A stretch of 20,097 bases of DNA, taken from a virus. A program made the translations under genes and the position numbers. Below, piece after piece: positions 7,805 to 15,800 of the stretch. The notes under the pieces were generated by a model. That model searched no databases. It was given only the letters and a program-made list of their open reading frames with translations, and was not told the DNA's origin. Each line of letters opens with the position of its first letter. Position 1 is the first letter of the stretch. The stretch covers positions 1 through 20,097 of IMG/VR virus record IMGVR_UViG_3300031396_000013, one strand, 5' to 3'.

Positions 7805-8283
7805 TAGTTAGCTCTCCACCATGAAGCTGCGCCTCTGTTCTCAAGCAGAGGCCGAACGATCCTTTTTATTGCTGCCGGTAAAGTAGCCACTGACTTGATT
7901 TCTTTCAACTCGATACCGCTGAGTTTCAGAGTTTCAATACTGCCAGTGTCATTCAGCAGATCCTCGTTATTTAGAAGATGCAAGGAAAGCTCAAACAGGG
8001 CTGTCATAACTCTTTTGGGTGTAAATGTCCCGTCGAGAGTTACTGTCATACCTAATCGGGGATCAAAGTAACTGCCTTTTCTCGGAAATGCCGTCAGCTG
8101 CGTATCTGACACAGCGACACCAATCCAGAGGAGCTCATCAAAGATTCCTGTTCCGGTGACAAGCGCTGCCGCCTTCCTAGCGTAATTAGCAGTCAGCCAA
8201 GCTTCGCTGTCAACGCGTGTAGAGAAATACTCATCACCTTCTGAAGGAAGTGCAAGTGAGTTAACACCTTTGACGAGACTCAT
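7804..8283 (-). CDS. Head-tail adaptor (connector) protein
   Basis: The protein has 159 residues with a strong AGGAG SD. The pattern is that of small helical connector proteins that dock under the portal, and of phage proteins often mislabelled DnaT-like: YFSTRVDSEAWLTANYARKA at about residue 19, then a helix, DELLWIGVAVSDTQLTAFPRK with the typical W-G......AFPR segment, and PKRVMTALFELSLHLLNNED, where the family has a P-x-x-v-x-x-A-x-x-E-L-a helix. It lies directly after the major capsid gene, the usual place for the first connector. It probably occupies the adaptor position of the neck (HK97 gp6 / SPP1 gp15 equivalent). Its stop overlaps the next ATG as TAATG. Confidence 0.78.
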   Translation of the reverse strand: MSLVKGVNSLALPSEGDEYFSTRVDSEAWLTANYARKAAALVTGTGIFDELLWIGVAVSDTQLTAFPRKGSYFDPRLGMTVTLDGTFTPKRVMTALFELSLHLLNNEDLLNDTGSIETLKLSGIELKEIKSVATLPAAIKRIVRPLLENRGAASWWRAN

Positions 8284-8295
8284 GACAATCTCCTT

Positions 8296-9480
8296 TTATG
8301 AATGGAATACCGGGAGGATACCGAGAGACAGTGCAGAGGCAGCCTTACGCTTCCAAGTACCTACAACATTCGCAAGGGCATTGGTGGAAGCAGACAGCGT
8401 TTTCGGAGCGCCGGATTCAACAACATACCGATAAGCCGCATCGGAGGGAAATGCTTCTTCGCTACCTACCCAGTCGTAGCCTGCGGGAGCAAGAACATAG
8501 CCCCAGCGACGCCAGATTGCGGTCTCGCCACCACCTTGATAAGTGCCCGCTTTGCGCTCGATTTCGGTGGGCATTGGGACTGTCAAATCTTCCATTGCCA
8601 GAGCGCCCGGCATTACAATGAAGGACGTTTTGTTGCCGACAATATCAACGCCTGGACCGGTGTTCAATTTGATCAGTTCAGCTGAAGTCAGCCCTTGCGA
8701 GGCGCGAGTCTGGATCAAACGGAGTTTACCTTGAAAAATCGTGGTAAACTCGATGCTGCCGTCGCGAACACGATCAGCGTCAACCAAGTTGGCTGAACGC
8801 AAAGATGCGTAAACTTCAGGGGTAGTGATCAAGTACGCGTAGTCGGGTTCGTAGTCTTTGAACGCCATGCCCATCGCTTGCAAGAAGGACTCTGCGCGAG
8901 CAGCACCCTGAATAGCTGAGGTGGCTGCCACAACAGGAGAGTCTGACCCAAGGTCTACGTAAAAGCCGTATTTCTGTTCAGATGGATCGTTGTCAAAAGT
9001 TTGTCCACCCAGGCCTGCACTGCCACTGCCTGCTGCGACACCGTTCAGGGCCTCAGAAAGAGCAACGCCCTTGAGGACGGCCAGAACACCGTTATGCTCG
9101 TCTTGCGCTTGGGTCTCACCGAAGTCACGACCAATTTTGGCCAGACCATCGTGTTGCGTCACAACCTCTTTCATGTTAACTTTCTTCGCACCGTGTGTAC
9201 GAACAGTTTTGATGTACTTGAGGTAATCGGTGCTGTAGCTGGTAGTCTGACCCTCAGTAGCATCTGTAAGCGAAGCTACGTTGATGTTGGCTGACAATGG
9301 CTTCATCCAGCGCATTTGGCCAACAAAAGTTTCGGTCTTTTTGTCAATAAGCGGGTTACCGCCTACGATTGCAGTGCCGGAGAGCTTCCGAGCATTTGTG
9401 TACGCTTCGTCGGAGTACGCAGAGAGTGCTTCCTGCAGTACTTCGTTAGTGGCACCTGCTAGGTTAGTTTCAGCAGCCAT
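8296..9480 (-). CDS. Major capsid protein
   Basis: The protein has 394 residues; AAGGA precedes the ATG. Position is the strongest clue: it sits between the scaffold-like gene and the head-tail connector genes. The sequence fits a HK97-fold shell protein of the non-cleaved kind: an N-terminal helix (MAAETNLAGATNEVLQEALS), an arm with ETFVGQMRWMKPLSANINVA, a long helix with HNGVLAVLKGVALSEALNGV, a Gly-rich loop AAGSGSAGLGG, an A-domain-like region with DYAYLITTPEVYASL, and a C-terminal RRWGYVLAPAGYDW strand region. A 394-residue length is normal for the fold. I recognise no delta-domain cleavage site or prohead protease in the window, so maturation by proteolysis is not supported here. The exact capsid family was not identified. 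Confidence 0.87.
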   Translation of the reverse strand: MAAETNLAGATNEVLQEALSAYSDEAYTNARKLSGTAIVGGNPLIDKKTETFVGQMRWMKPLSANINVASLTDATEGQTTSYSTDYLKYIKTVRTHGAKKVNMKEVVTQHDGLAKIGRDFGETQAQDEHNGVLAVLKGVALSEALNGVAAGSGSAGLGGQTFDNDPSEQKYGFYVDLGSDSPVVAATSAIQGAARAESFLQAMGMAFKDYEPDYAYLITTPEVYASLRSANLVDADRVRDGSIEFTTIFQGKLRLIQTRASQGLTSAELIKLNTGPGVDIVGNKTSFIVMPGALAMEDLTVPMPTEIERKAGTYQGGGETAIWRRWGYVLAPAGYDWVGSEEAFPSDAAYRYVVESGAPKTLSASTNALANVVGTWKRKAASALSLGILPVFHS

Positions 9481-9491
9481 TTTTTAATTCC

Positions 9492-10190
9492 TTAACGGGG
9501 TTTAAGAGTACCCTCCTGTGCTCGCTTGATAACTTCGTCTTGACTTAGGTCAAACACGGAGCCACCTTTGCTAGAAACAGAAGACTTTGTTTGAGGACTC
9601 ATAACACCAGCACCGCTGGATTCTTTTGTCTTGAATAAGAAAGAGTTGTCATCGTCTTCGGAGAAAGATTTGACAAAGCTGCTCAGGTCGGAACCCGATT
9701 TGTGCTTCCAATTGCCATTTTCCTCTTGTACCAGTTCGCTGACAATTTCTTCGAAGGCCATCTTACGTGACTTGTCGCTTCGGAATTCTAAGCTGGCTAG
9801 CATACTGTTGACTTCCATGTTTCGGGTCAGTTCAACAATTTTGCTGTCTTTCACCTTGTCTTTTGCTTTGAATTCGTCGAGTTCGCTTTGCAGGGCTTCT
9901 GATTCTTTGCCTTGCTCACGCATTCTCTCGCGTTCTACTTCTTTGGTTTTCTGCTCATGCTCAGCAGACTGTGCCAAAGCTTCGTCACGCTTAGTGTAAG
10001 CTTCGTCAAGTTTAGCTTTGATGGGGGCTAGAGCTGCGTCCACAGCTTTCTTCAGAACATCTGCAGAAACACCGTCATCATCACCGGTTTCTTTAAGCTT
10101 TTTATCACCTTCCTCTTTTTCAAGTGCCACCTTACGGGCAGCTTCCTGCTCTTCAGCAGTTCCAGGGTCTTTTGCGTCATTCGGGTCCAT
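9492..10190 (-). CDS. Scaffold-like protein
   Basis: The gene encodes 232 residues from the ATG at 10190, chosen because AGAGGAA lies five bases upstream; an in-frame TTG at 10214 has no SD and precedes that site. The protein is strongly charged. It has a coiled coil over residues about 48-130 (with KAKLDEAYTKRDEALAQSAE), an acidic segment SFSEDDDNSF near residue 183, and a short C-terminal helix DLSQDEVIKRAQEGTLKPR. Acidic, helical proteins of this size immediately upstream of the major capsid gene are scaffolds that organise procapsid assembly and then leave; the basic C-terminal helix is often the capsid-binding part. No protease domain is seen, so this appears to be a stand-alone scaffold. 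Its stop overlaps the SD of the capsid gene. Confidence 0.85.
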   Translation of the reverse strand: MDPNDAKDPGTAEEQEAARKVALEKEEGDKKLKETGDDDGVSADVLKKAVDAALAPIKAKLDEAYTKRDEALAQSAEHEQKTKEVERERMREQGKESEALQSELDEFKAKDKVKDSKIVELTRNMEVNSMLASLEFRSDKSRKMAFEEIVSELVQEENGNWKHKSGSDLSSFVKSFSEDDDNSFLFKTKESSGAGVMSPQTKSSVSSKGGSVFDLSQDEVIKRAQEGTLKPR

Positions 10191-10436
10191 ATCGTTCCTC
10201 TGAGTACAACTCAATATTGTGAAGCACAGCTTCTTTAGTTAAACATTACTCTGCGAGGTCATTTGAATAAACCCCGCAGTATATGTTAGTTTGAAGAGAT
10301 CAACTGTTATTATTGTAAATAAATACAATGATAAAAGCTTACTTTTTCAGGGTAACGCTCAGCGTCGACCTCTTCCTTTAATTTAACGGGCTGGGGGAAG
10401 GCTTATGCGGCTTTAGGCCAGCTCACGAGTGTTCCC
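10191..10436 (-). other. Non-coding spacer between polymerase exon 2 and scaffold gene
   Basis: This 246-base stretch is the longest non-coding gap outside the intron. Read on the minus strand, it begins with a compact structured-looking segment: GGGAA just after the stop pairs with TTCCC about 35 bases later, enclosing CTC/GAG and GGC/GCC hairpins. Next is a short hairpin ACGC-TGA-GCGT (10365-10355), then an AT-rich hairpin ATTGTA/TACAAT (10329-10312). A TACAAT (5 of 6 matches to a -10 box) is present but lacks a good -35 box. A TATACT further on has only a poor -35 box at the wrong spacing. I see no T7-class promoter. The region is a plausible place for a promoter or processing signal for the highly expressed scaffold and capsid genes, but no single element is proven. 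Confidence 0.5.
10195..10201 (-). promoter_or_regulatory. Ribosome binding site that fixes the scaffold start
   Basis: AGAGGAA on the minus strand lies five bases before the ATG at 10190. It selects that ATG over the in-frame TTG at 10214, which would put this site inside the coding sequence. Confidence 0.75.
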
Positions 10437-11934
10437 TCAACCTACACCGTACCACGCGCGATCTGCGTTAAAGCCGTCCGGCACGTCTTCTAAAATGTCT
10501 AATGCTTTAAGGATATCTTCCTCCGTCATCGTTTTTCCTGCGATTTTTGACTTACCGGCAACAGGAGTCAGTCCTGACTCGATGGCCTCTTTAAGGTATT
10601 TGTCGTAAAGATCTTTCGGCAAGCCCCGAGAGCGCATCTCGTCGAGTGTCATTTTAATGACATTTTTGTCCATGACCTCGCCGTAAATCTTACGAAGAGC
10701 TTTTCTGGCTTTTGTCATTACTGCGGCGTTCGCGAAGAAAGCATCGTGGATCGTGCTTGTTGCGATATTGTTTTCTTTTCCCCACAAGTGGAACTTTTTT
10801 ACGATAACGGCATCGTTAGAGTGATTCCCGTTTACTGCGAAGGCCGTTCTCGCCTTGGTGGCGTCGGCGATGTCGTTTATGTTGCCATCGTCATTAACCA
10901 CTTGCTCCCACCATGTCGCACTGGTTTTCTGGGGTACTTGCAGGATGCTTGTCATCCAATTTCCGTCTTTGTCCTTATACCGCAGCTTTTCTTCAAACGT
11001 CTGTGTGAAATTCTGCTCAATGGTGGAGCCGTCGAAATTTACCCAAGGAACATTTGTCCATTTTTTAGGCAGCTTGTTGGCATAAAAAATCTCCACTTCG
11101 CTAAGTTTCTTCAGCTTCGCTAAGTCAAACTTGAAGTACTTTGCGCCGGTTCTTCGATCGTCGGGAGAAGGGATCCCATAGAGGAACTGCGAAAGCGATC
11201 CGTCTTTAGTCCAGAAGGGCAGTTGCTCTAGCAGTTGCTCAGAGACGGATTTGCTGGGGTTCAAGCCGAGCATCTCTGAGAGCCTTGGCGGGAGCTTGTA
11301 CTGCCCTTTCTTCTCACCGAGCACCGCGATCTTGCCTATTGTTTTCCAATCAAAGTTAGACCTCGAAGGCTTAGCACTCTTGAGAAAGTCTTCCGCCAGC
11401 CTTCCGAAGAATTTGGTGAAGTCTTTTAAGATCGGCACTTGCTCGGCTAGCTCTTCGCTCATGATTTTGGCGATTGCCTTGAAGTCATCCGGCGTAACTA
11501 CTTTGTTGTAAGACTTCGACATTTTCTCCACAAGGTCCTTTGTCTGCGAATCGAGAAACCACAGTTGTTCCATTATGTCGTCGCCGGGATCCGAGCCCTT
11601 GTTGAACACGTCTCGAACGTTGGCGCGGAGTCTCTTCATCTCAGCGACTGTGTCGGTGTCCCAATTAGGCACTCTTGCCGTACGTGCTGAAATCTCCGCC
11701 AATACAGTGTCGCGGTCAGCAGCTTTTACGACTAACGTGTCAGTGTCTTTTCCGAGAACTTTCGCGAGCTTCCCTTCAACATTAAGAATGCCTGTCCTGT
11801 CGCCGGCGCCGTAGAATGTGACCATGTTTTGCGCTTTCGCTGCCTTGCGCAAGTCTTTTTCTGTTAAGCCCAGTTTCTCGTTAAGTTTCCGGAAGCGTGG
11901 GTCGTTAAATGTCGCCGCAGCGATCTCATCGTAT
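10437..11934 (-). CDS. MuF / single-subunit RNA polymerase fusion, exon 2 (motifs B and C)
   Basis: Exon 2 starts at 11934 with the third base of the junction codon and ends at a TGA at 10437, adding 498 residues for a 1762-residue spliced product. Numbering in that product: motif B is R1293-K-A-A-K1297 with Y1305-G1306, matching the spacing of T7 R627, K631, Y639 and G640. A WVNFDG block at W1561 matches T7 HWVTPDG. Motif C is IHDAFFAN with catalytic D1661 (T7 D812), preceded by a VNGNHSND helix start like T7 VHSQDGSH. R1293 to D1661 is 368 residues, against 185 in T7, so the fingers region carries a large insertion. An apparent stand-alone ORF with a TTG start at 11852 is an artefact: no SD precedes it, it begins one residue before motif B, and the reading frame is open through the splice junction. 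Confidence 0.9.
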
Positions 11935-12889
11935 CGATTTTCTTCAGTCTTGCTCGTTAGGCAAAACCAGTTCTTTGCCGAGTTGTTACGTTAGTAGTTC
12001 TTCCAAGTTTTTCCTGAGCGCACTTGATATATTGAGCCACGATTTACTTTAAAATGCTTTGCAATCGCAGTGTCAGATTCGCCGCTACTTATCATTTTGC
12101 GAATAACAGGGATATCATCTACATTGAGACTGTTTGCCTTTTTTCTAGAGGCAATTGGAGGGATGAGATCAGGTCTGACGTGCTTCCAAGAACGTCTGTT
12201 TCGAAGGTTAGATAAGCTTCCTGCATTTATTGGAAAGTCTTTTGAAATATCAACATCTCTGTCACCACTCATCATTCTCTCTAAAATCTCTTCAACATCT
12301 TCTTCGTCAACTTTTGCCCAAGATTTTTCAGAGCCCTTTTTCATTAACCCCGTTTCATAAGCATGCTTTGTATTCTCAGAAGAAGTGACCCACTCTAGAT
12401 TCGTATAGTCATTTTCTGTTTTAATACCACTGATATGGTTTACACTATACTTGCCTTCTACCTTTTCTAAGAAAGCCTCAGCTACAAGTTTATGCACGCG
12501 AGCTGTTCTTTTAGAGGGATCATAGAGATTTACACAGAAATAACCGCCTTGGTTTAAAGTTTGACGCAAGACTCTTTCTGTTTCTAAATTTACAACTTGA
12601 CCGCAGCTTGAAATACCGTATCTAGTGTCATCTATTCTTTTAATTTGCATAATATTTTCCAGTATGTTCTCGGCAAAGAACATCTACATGTCACCATGCA
12701 GTCGAGACTATATCATCACCTTCACAGGTGTCCCGAGCTTCGAGCTCACTTGAGCCCTACGGATTTCATCCACCGTTCTGGCGGGTATATCCTAGTCGTT
12801 GAACCTTCAAACCCATTCCTGGGTAGGCTTGGCTGCTGATTATCTCTTAGAGACGTCCCAGCAATTCACGGGATTTTACAAGGCCGTAC
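11935..12889 (-). ncRNA. Group IA self-splicing intron in the RNA polymerase gene
   Basis: All core elements can be paired by eye. P1: exon AAGGCT (12895-12890) with GGCCTT (12885-12880), ending in the required U.G pair at the splice site. P3: TCCCG (12873-12869) with CGGGA (12735-12731). P4: TGCTG (12863-12859) with CAGCA (12838-12834). P5: GTCTC/GAGAT. P6a with a GGAA loop. P7: GACTA (12797-12793) with TAGTC (12710-12706). P8: CACCT-GTGA-AGGTG (12730-12717). P9 with a GTGA loop (12701-12684). P9.1: ATGTTCT/AGAACAT (12683-12664). Consensus strings AATCAGCAGCCAAGCC, GGTTCAACGACTA and GATATAGTCT are present. Extra hairpins between P7 and P3 mark subgroup IA. The HNH gene lies in the P9 periphery. 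A hairpin GGCAAA/TTTGCC (11979-11960) follows it, and the intron ends at G11935. Confidence 0.93.
11991..12650 (-). CDS. HNH homing endonuclease inside the group I intron
   Basis: I take the ATG at 12650 as the start, giving 219 residues. An upstream in-frame ATG at 12683 is buried in the perfect P9.1 stem. Residues about 1-50 match the NUMOD4-like N-terminus of phage homing enzymes (YGISSCGQVVNLETERVL, then GGYFCVNLY and VHKLVAEAFLE). The HNH motif follows with KYSVNHISGIKTENDYTNLE, then WVTSSENTKHA, keeping the catalytic His and Asn. Two C-terminal helix-turn-helix-like repeats follow, each ending SWKHV or TWKNY, and are likely DNA-binding. It should cut intron-less alleles of the polymerase gene and drive intron spread. 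Two sampled 60-base blocks (from 12241 and 12421) each contain 21 G/C bases, lower than the flanking exons, consistent with separate ancestry. The stop lies 56 bases before the intron end. Confidence 0.93.
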   Translation of the reverse strand: MQIKRIDDTRYGISSCGQVVNLETERVLRQTLNQGGYFCVNLYDPSKRTARVHKLVAEAFLEKVEGKYSVNHISGIKTENDYTNLEWVTSSENTKHAYETGLMKKGSEKSWAKVDEEDVEEILERMMSGDRDVDISKDFPINAGSLSNLRNRRSWKHVRPDLIPPIASRKKANSLNVDDIPVIRKMISSGESDTAIAKHFKVNRGSIYQVRSGKTWKNY

Positions 12890-15800
12890 AGCCTTCGCTT
12901 CTGATTTGTGGGAACTACGTTGGAAAGCTCTGCCAGTTGCTTGTTCCGAGTTGTCAAGGCAATAATCTGAGCACCGGACGAGGAGGCGTCTTGCTCCAGG
13001 GCCAAGCCTGTTTTGTAATTCACAAGATTCTCTAAATTACTATCTGAGTACACATTGGCAATTGGTTTGAGATTCGGAATGCTGGCTTCAATCTTTTCAC
13101 TAAGCTCTTCAATCAGCGCTTCTATCTCAAACCTGCCTGGGGCAATGATGCCTGCATGCTTAGCCGCCAAGTCTGCAGCTTGCCTGTTTGTTTTCAAGTA
13201 GTAAGAGCTGGCAACATCTTTAATTACAGTGTCTTCACCAAAACGTGACACTTTTAAAGCACGCTTTTGAGCTTCAATTAGCCGATAGCTCCTGTGCTGG
13301 CTGGGCACCCCTATTGCTTTTAACTGCTCCTCTACAAGCTCTCCGAGTTCTTCTACAACTTGCATTGCTAGATATTTTTGAGTGTTGCCACCACTGCGTT
13401 TTACAAATTTAGCTTTATTAGCAGCTACTTTCTCTGCACTAAATTTTTGACCGGTCTCATGATCAAACGTTTTATATGTGGCCCGCTCCCGCCTCAGTTT
13501 AGTTAGCTCAACGTCTGCAGTGTGTACCCATGGCGCAGCACCTTCAAGTGACTCGCCTTTTAATGCTCTTCGGATTATTTCTCTCTGAGACGTAAGTGCC
13601 TCGGAAGGTGTGCCCACATAGCTGGCATCGCCTTTGTTATTCACGCCCATCAGCTTAAGAAGACCGGCGACATCTTGCCTTTCACTCAACAGTGTAGTGG
13701 TTGTCGGGATACGTGCTGTCAAGAAGTCATCTATCTTTGAAGTCTCAATGGCAAACCTGAAAAACTTCCCCAACTCTTCCGCGTCAATGCTTTGCACAAT
13801 ATCCATTTCAAGAATAGCGCGAATGTCTCCGGGCTTATTCCTGCGCATATGATTGCCAATCTTAATCATATCAGGCCGAAACTTTTCGGCAATCTTCTGC
13901 CGTCCGGTGATACTCAGAGAGTTGAAACGTCCTTCAAACTTGTCGTCAAGCCCACCCAAGAAAGCACCCACCTGATCCTGAAAATTCTCAAATGCGTCTT
14001 TGCTGAAGGCGTAATCTTCGGCGGTGTTAAGGAAAGGCCTGAATGTTTCGCCCGCTTGAGGACCAATGAGCCCTCGATCATATATGCGCGCGCGGTGGTC
14101 AACAAAAGGATTATTGCTGAATGCGGTATCTTTCTTTCTCAGCCACTCCATCGCCTTTAAGCGCTCATACGCGTCCCCGCGCGAGGCCATATACTTTTTG
14201 TACTCGTTAAGAGAATTATAGTACTTTGCGTCGCCGCGATCATCCTCAAAGTATAACAGCTTTTTTGTGAAATCGTAAAAGTCACTATCAATTTTGTACT
14301 CTGCTTCTGACGCCTGGGTCATGGCATCGACGAGGCTTTGATCGACGAGGTCTTCGGGAAAATCCGAAAAGCTGGTGGTAGACGTTATTGGTATTCTGGT
14401 GTCTTCGATAAGGCCAGAAGGTTTCTTCATGAAATAAGTCTTATAGCCTTTGCGAAAAATTAGCCTGTTTCCTGGAGATATCGTACTGACACGCATGCCG
14501 ACTTCTACTTTGCGAGTCAACTTAGAATACTCCGCAACACGAGGGTCGACAATCTTAAGACTATAAGCCAGGGTGTCATAGTATGGCCCGAAATATTGGT
14601 TACTCATTCGGCTTTTCATTCGGCGCTTTTGCACTCCGAACGTTTCCATGCTATAGAGCTTGGCAGTTCTTTTAGATTCCAAGAGCTTAACACCAACGTC
14701 AAACCACTTGCGTCTGTCGCCGTTCAAGTTCGCCATGTTGTAAAGGTCACGACCAATCGCGACGGCCAGCTGATCTCTGTCTGGTGAATCAGCCAAAGCC
14801 AACCTGTGCGCAAACCTTGTGTAGAACTGCTGAAGTTTCCCCTTGTTTAACCGGCTCATGAGGACCAACGGGATTTCCGTATTCAGCATCGGAGCCAACT
14901 CGCGGGCAATCTTAGGAGCGGTCTTGTCCTCCCATAGATTCTTCGCTCGGATGTTACTCAGGAAGTTATCGTGAAGGTCGTCCAGCTGCACCGCGCCCAA
15001 CACAGGGTCAATGTAGTTGTCTTGCGTAAGCTTCTTGAGTACGTCTGAGCCCTTCCGTATCTGTGTTTCGATGGCGTCGGAAACGTTCATCACATCAAAC
15101 TTGACCTGTGCCTGGGCAACGGCTTTGAAGTTCGCCCAAGGCTCCGGATTCTTGCGGTACCGTGTGAAGACTATTCGCAAATTGTCTGAGATAACCGCTC
15201 TTTCGTTGATTCCCATGTACTCGTCGAGGGAGCTCACAAACTTATTTATAAACTCTTTGTCTTGCGGCTGTAGGTCTTCAGACGAGTCCACCAGTCTTTG
15301 AGCATTGAAAAAGACGTAAGGGTTGGGCTGGTAGAGCCTAACGTCCTCGTAACGGCTTGTCATTGGGTTGAATTTAAGCTGATCCTCCGTAGGTGGCCTT
15401 GTAAGCACAAATCGTTTAGTTCTGCGCTTATTTCCCAAAACAGCGCCTCGGTAGTTGATAAGGGACAGCGTGCCATCGAGTTCGCCCGCTTGAAGCTTGT
15501 AGTAATCGCGCAAACGGTTTTGCATCCCGACGTCACCGAGGACGTCTTCAGGGCGCGAGATACCCAAATGTATAGCATCGAGTTTCCTTTTTGCGTTGGC
15601 AAACTTGATAGTGTCGTTCGGCGCCGTAAATTCAGAGTCCGTCAGCTGACGAAGGCCCCTGATGCCCACCGAGTTACCTTTCGAGTTGTAAAACTTACTG
15701 CCTTCTAGCTGGCCTTTATTGAATAGATCGACAGACTCAGAGCTTCCTAAGTGCCTCAGCTGTACTTCAAGAGTCTGCCGCTTCAGCCAACCGTCGTAGG

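Noticed and set aside
8298-8734. Plus-strand ORFs opposite the major capsid gene
   Set aside because: Shadow frames; low-complexity or irregular sequence with no SD, and the capsid gene is clear on the other strand.
10437-11852. Stand-alone 471-residue gene with TTG start
   Set aside because: No SD; the frame is open upstream to the predicted intron end, and it begins inside a polymerase motif. It is exon 2.
11955-11990. Earlier 3' splice sites (for example after the G at 11989)
   Set aside because: They keep the frame but insert extra residues between NQKRRL and YDEIA and would break up the hairpin at 11982-11953; the site at G11935 gives a gap-free match to T7.
11935-12889. Group II intron or intein
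   Set aside because: No domain V hairpin or reverse transcriptase and no splicing-domain residues; the group I P4-P7 core is complete.
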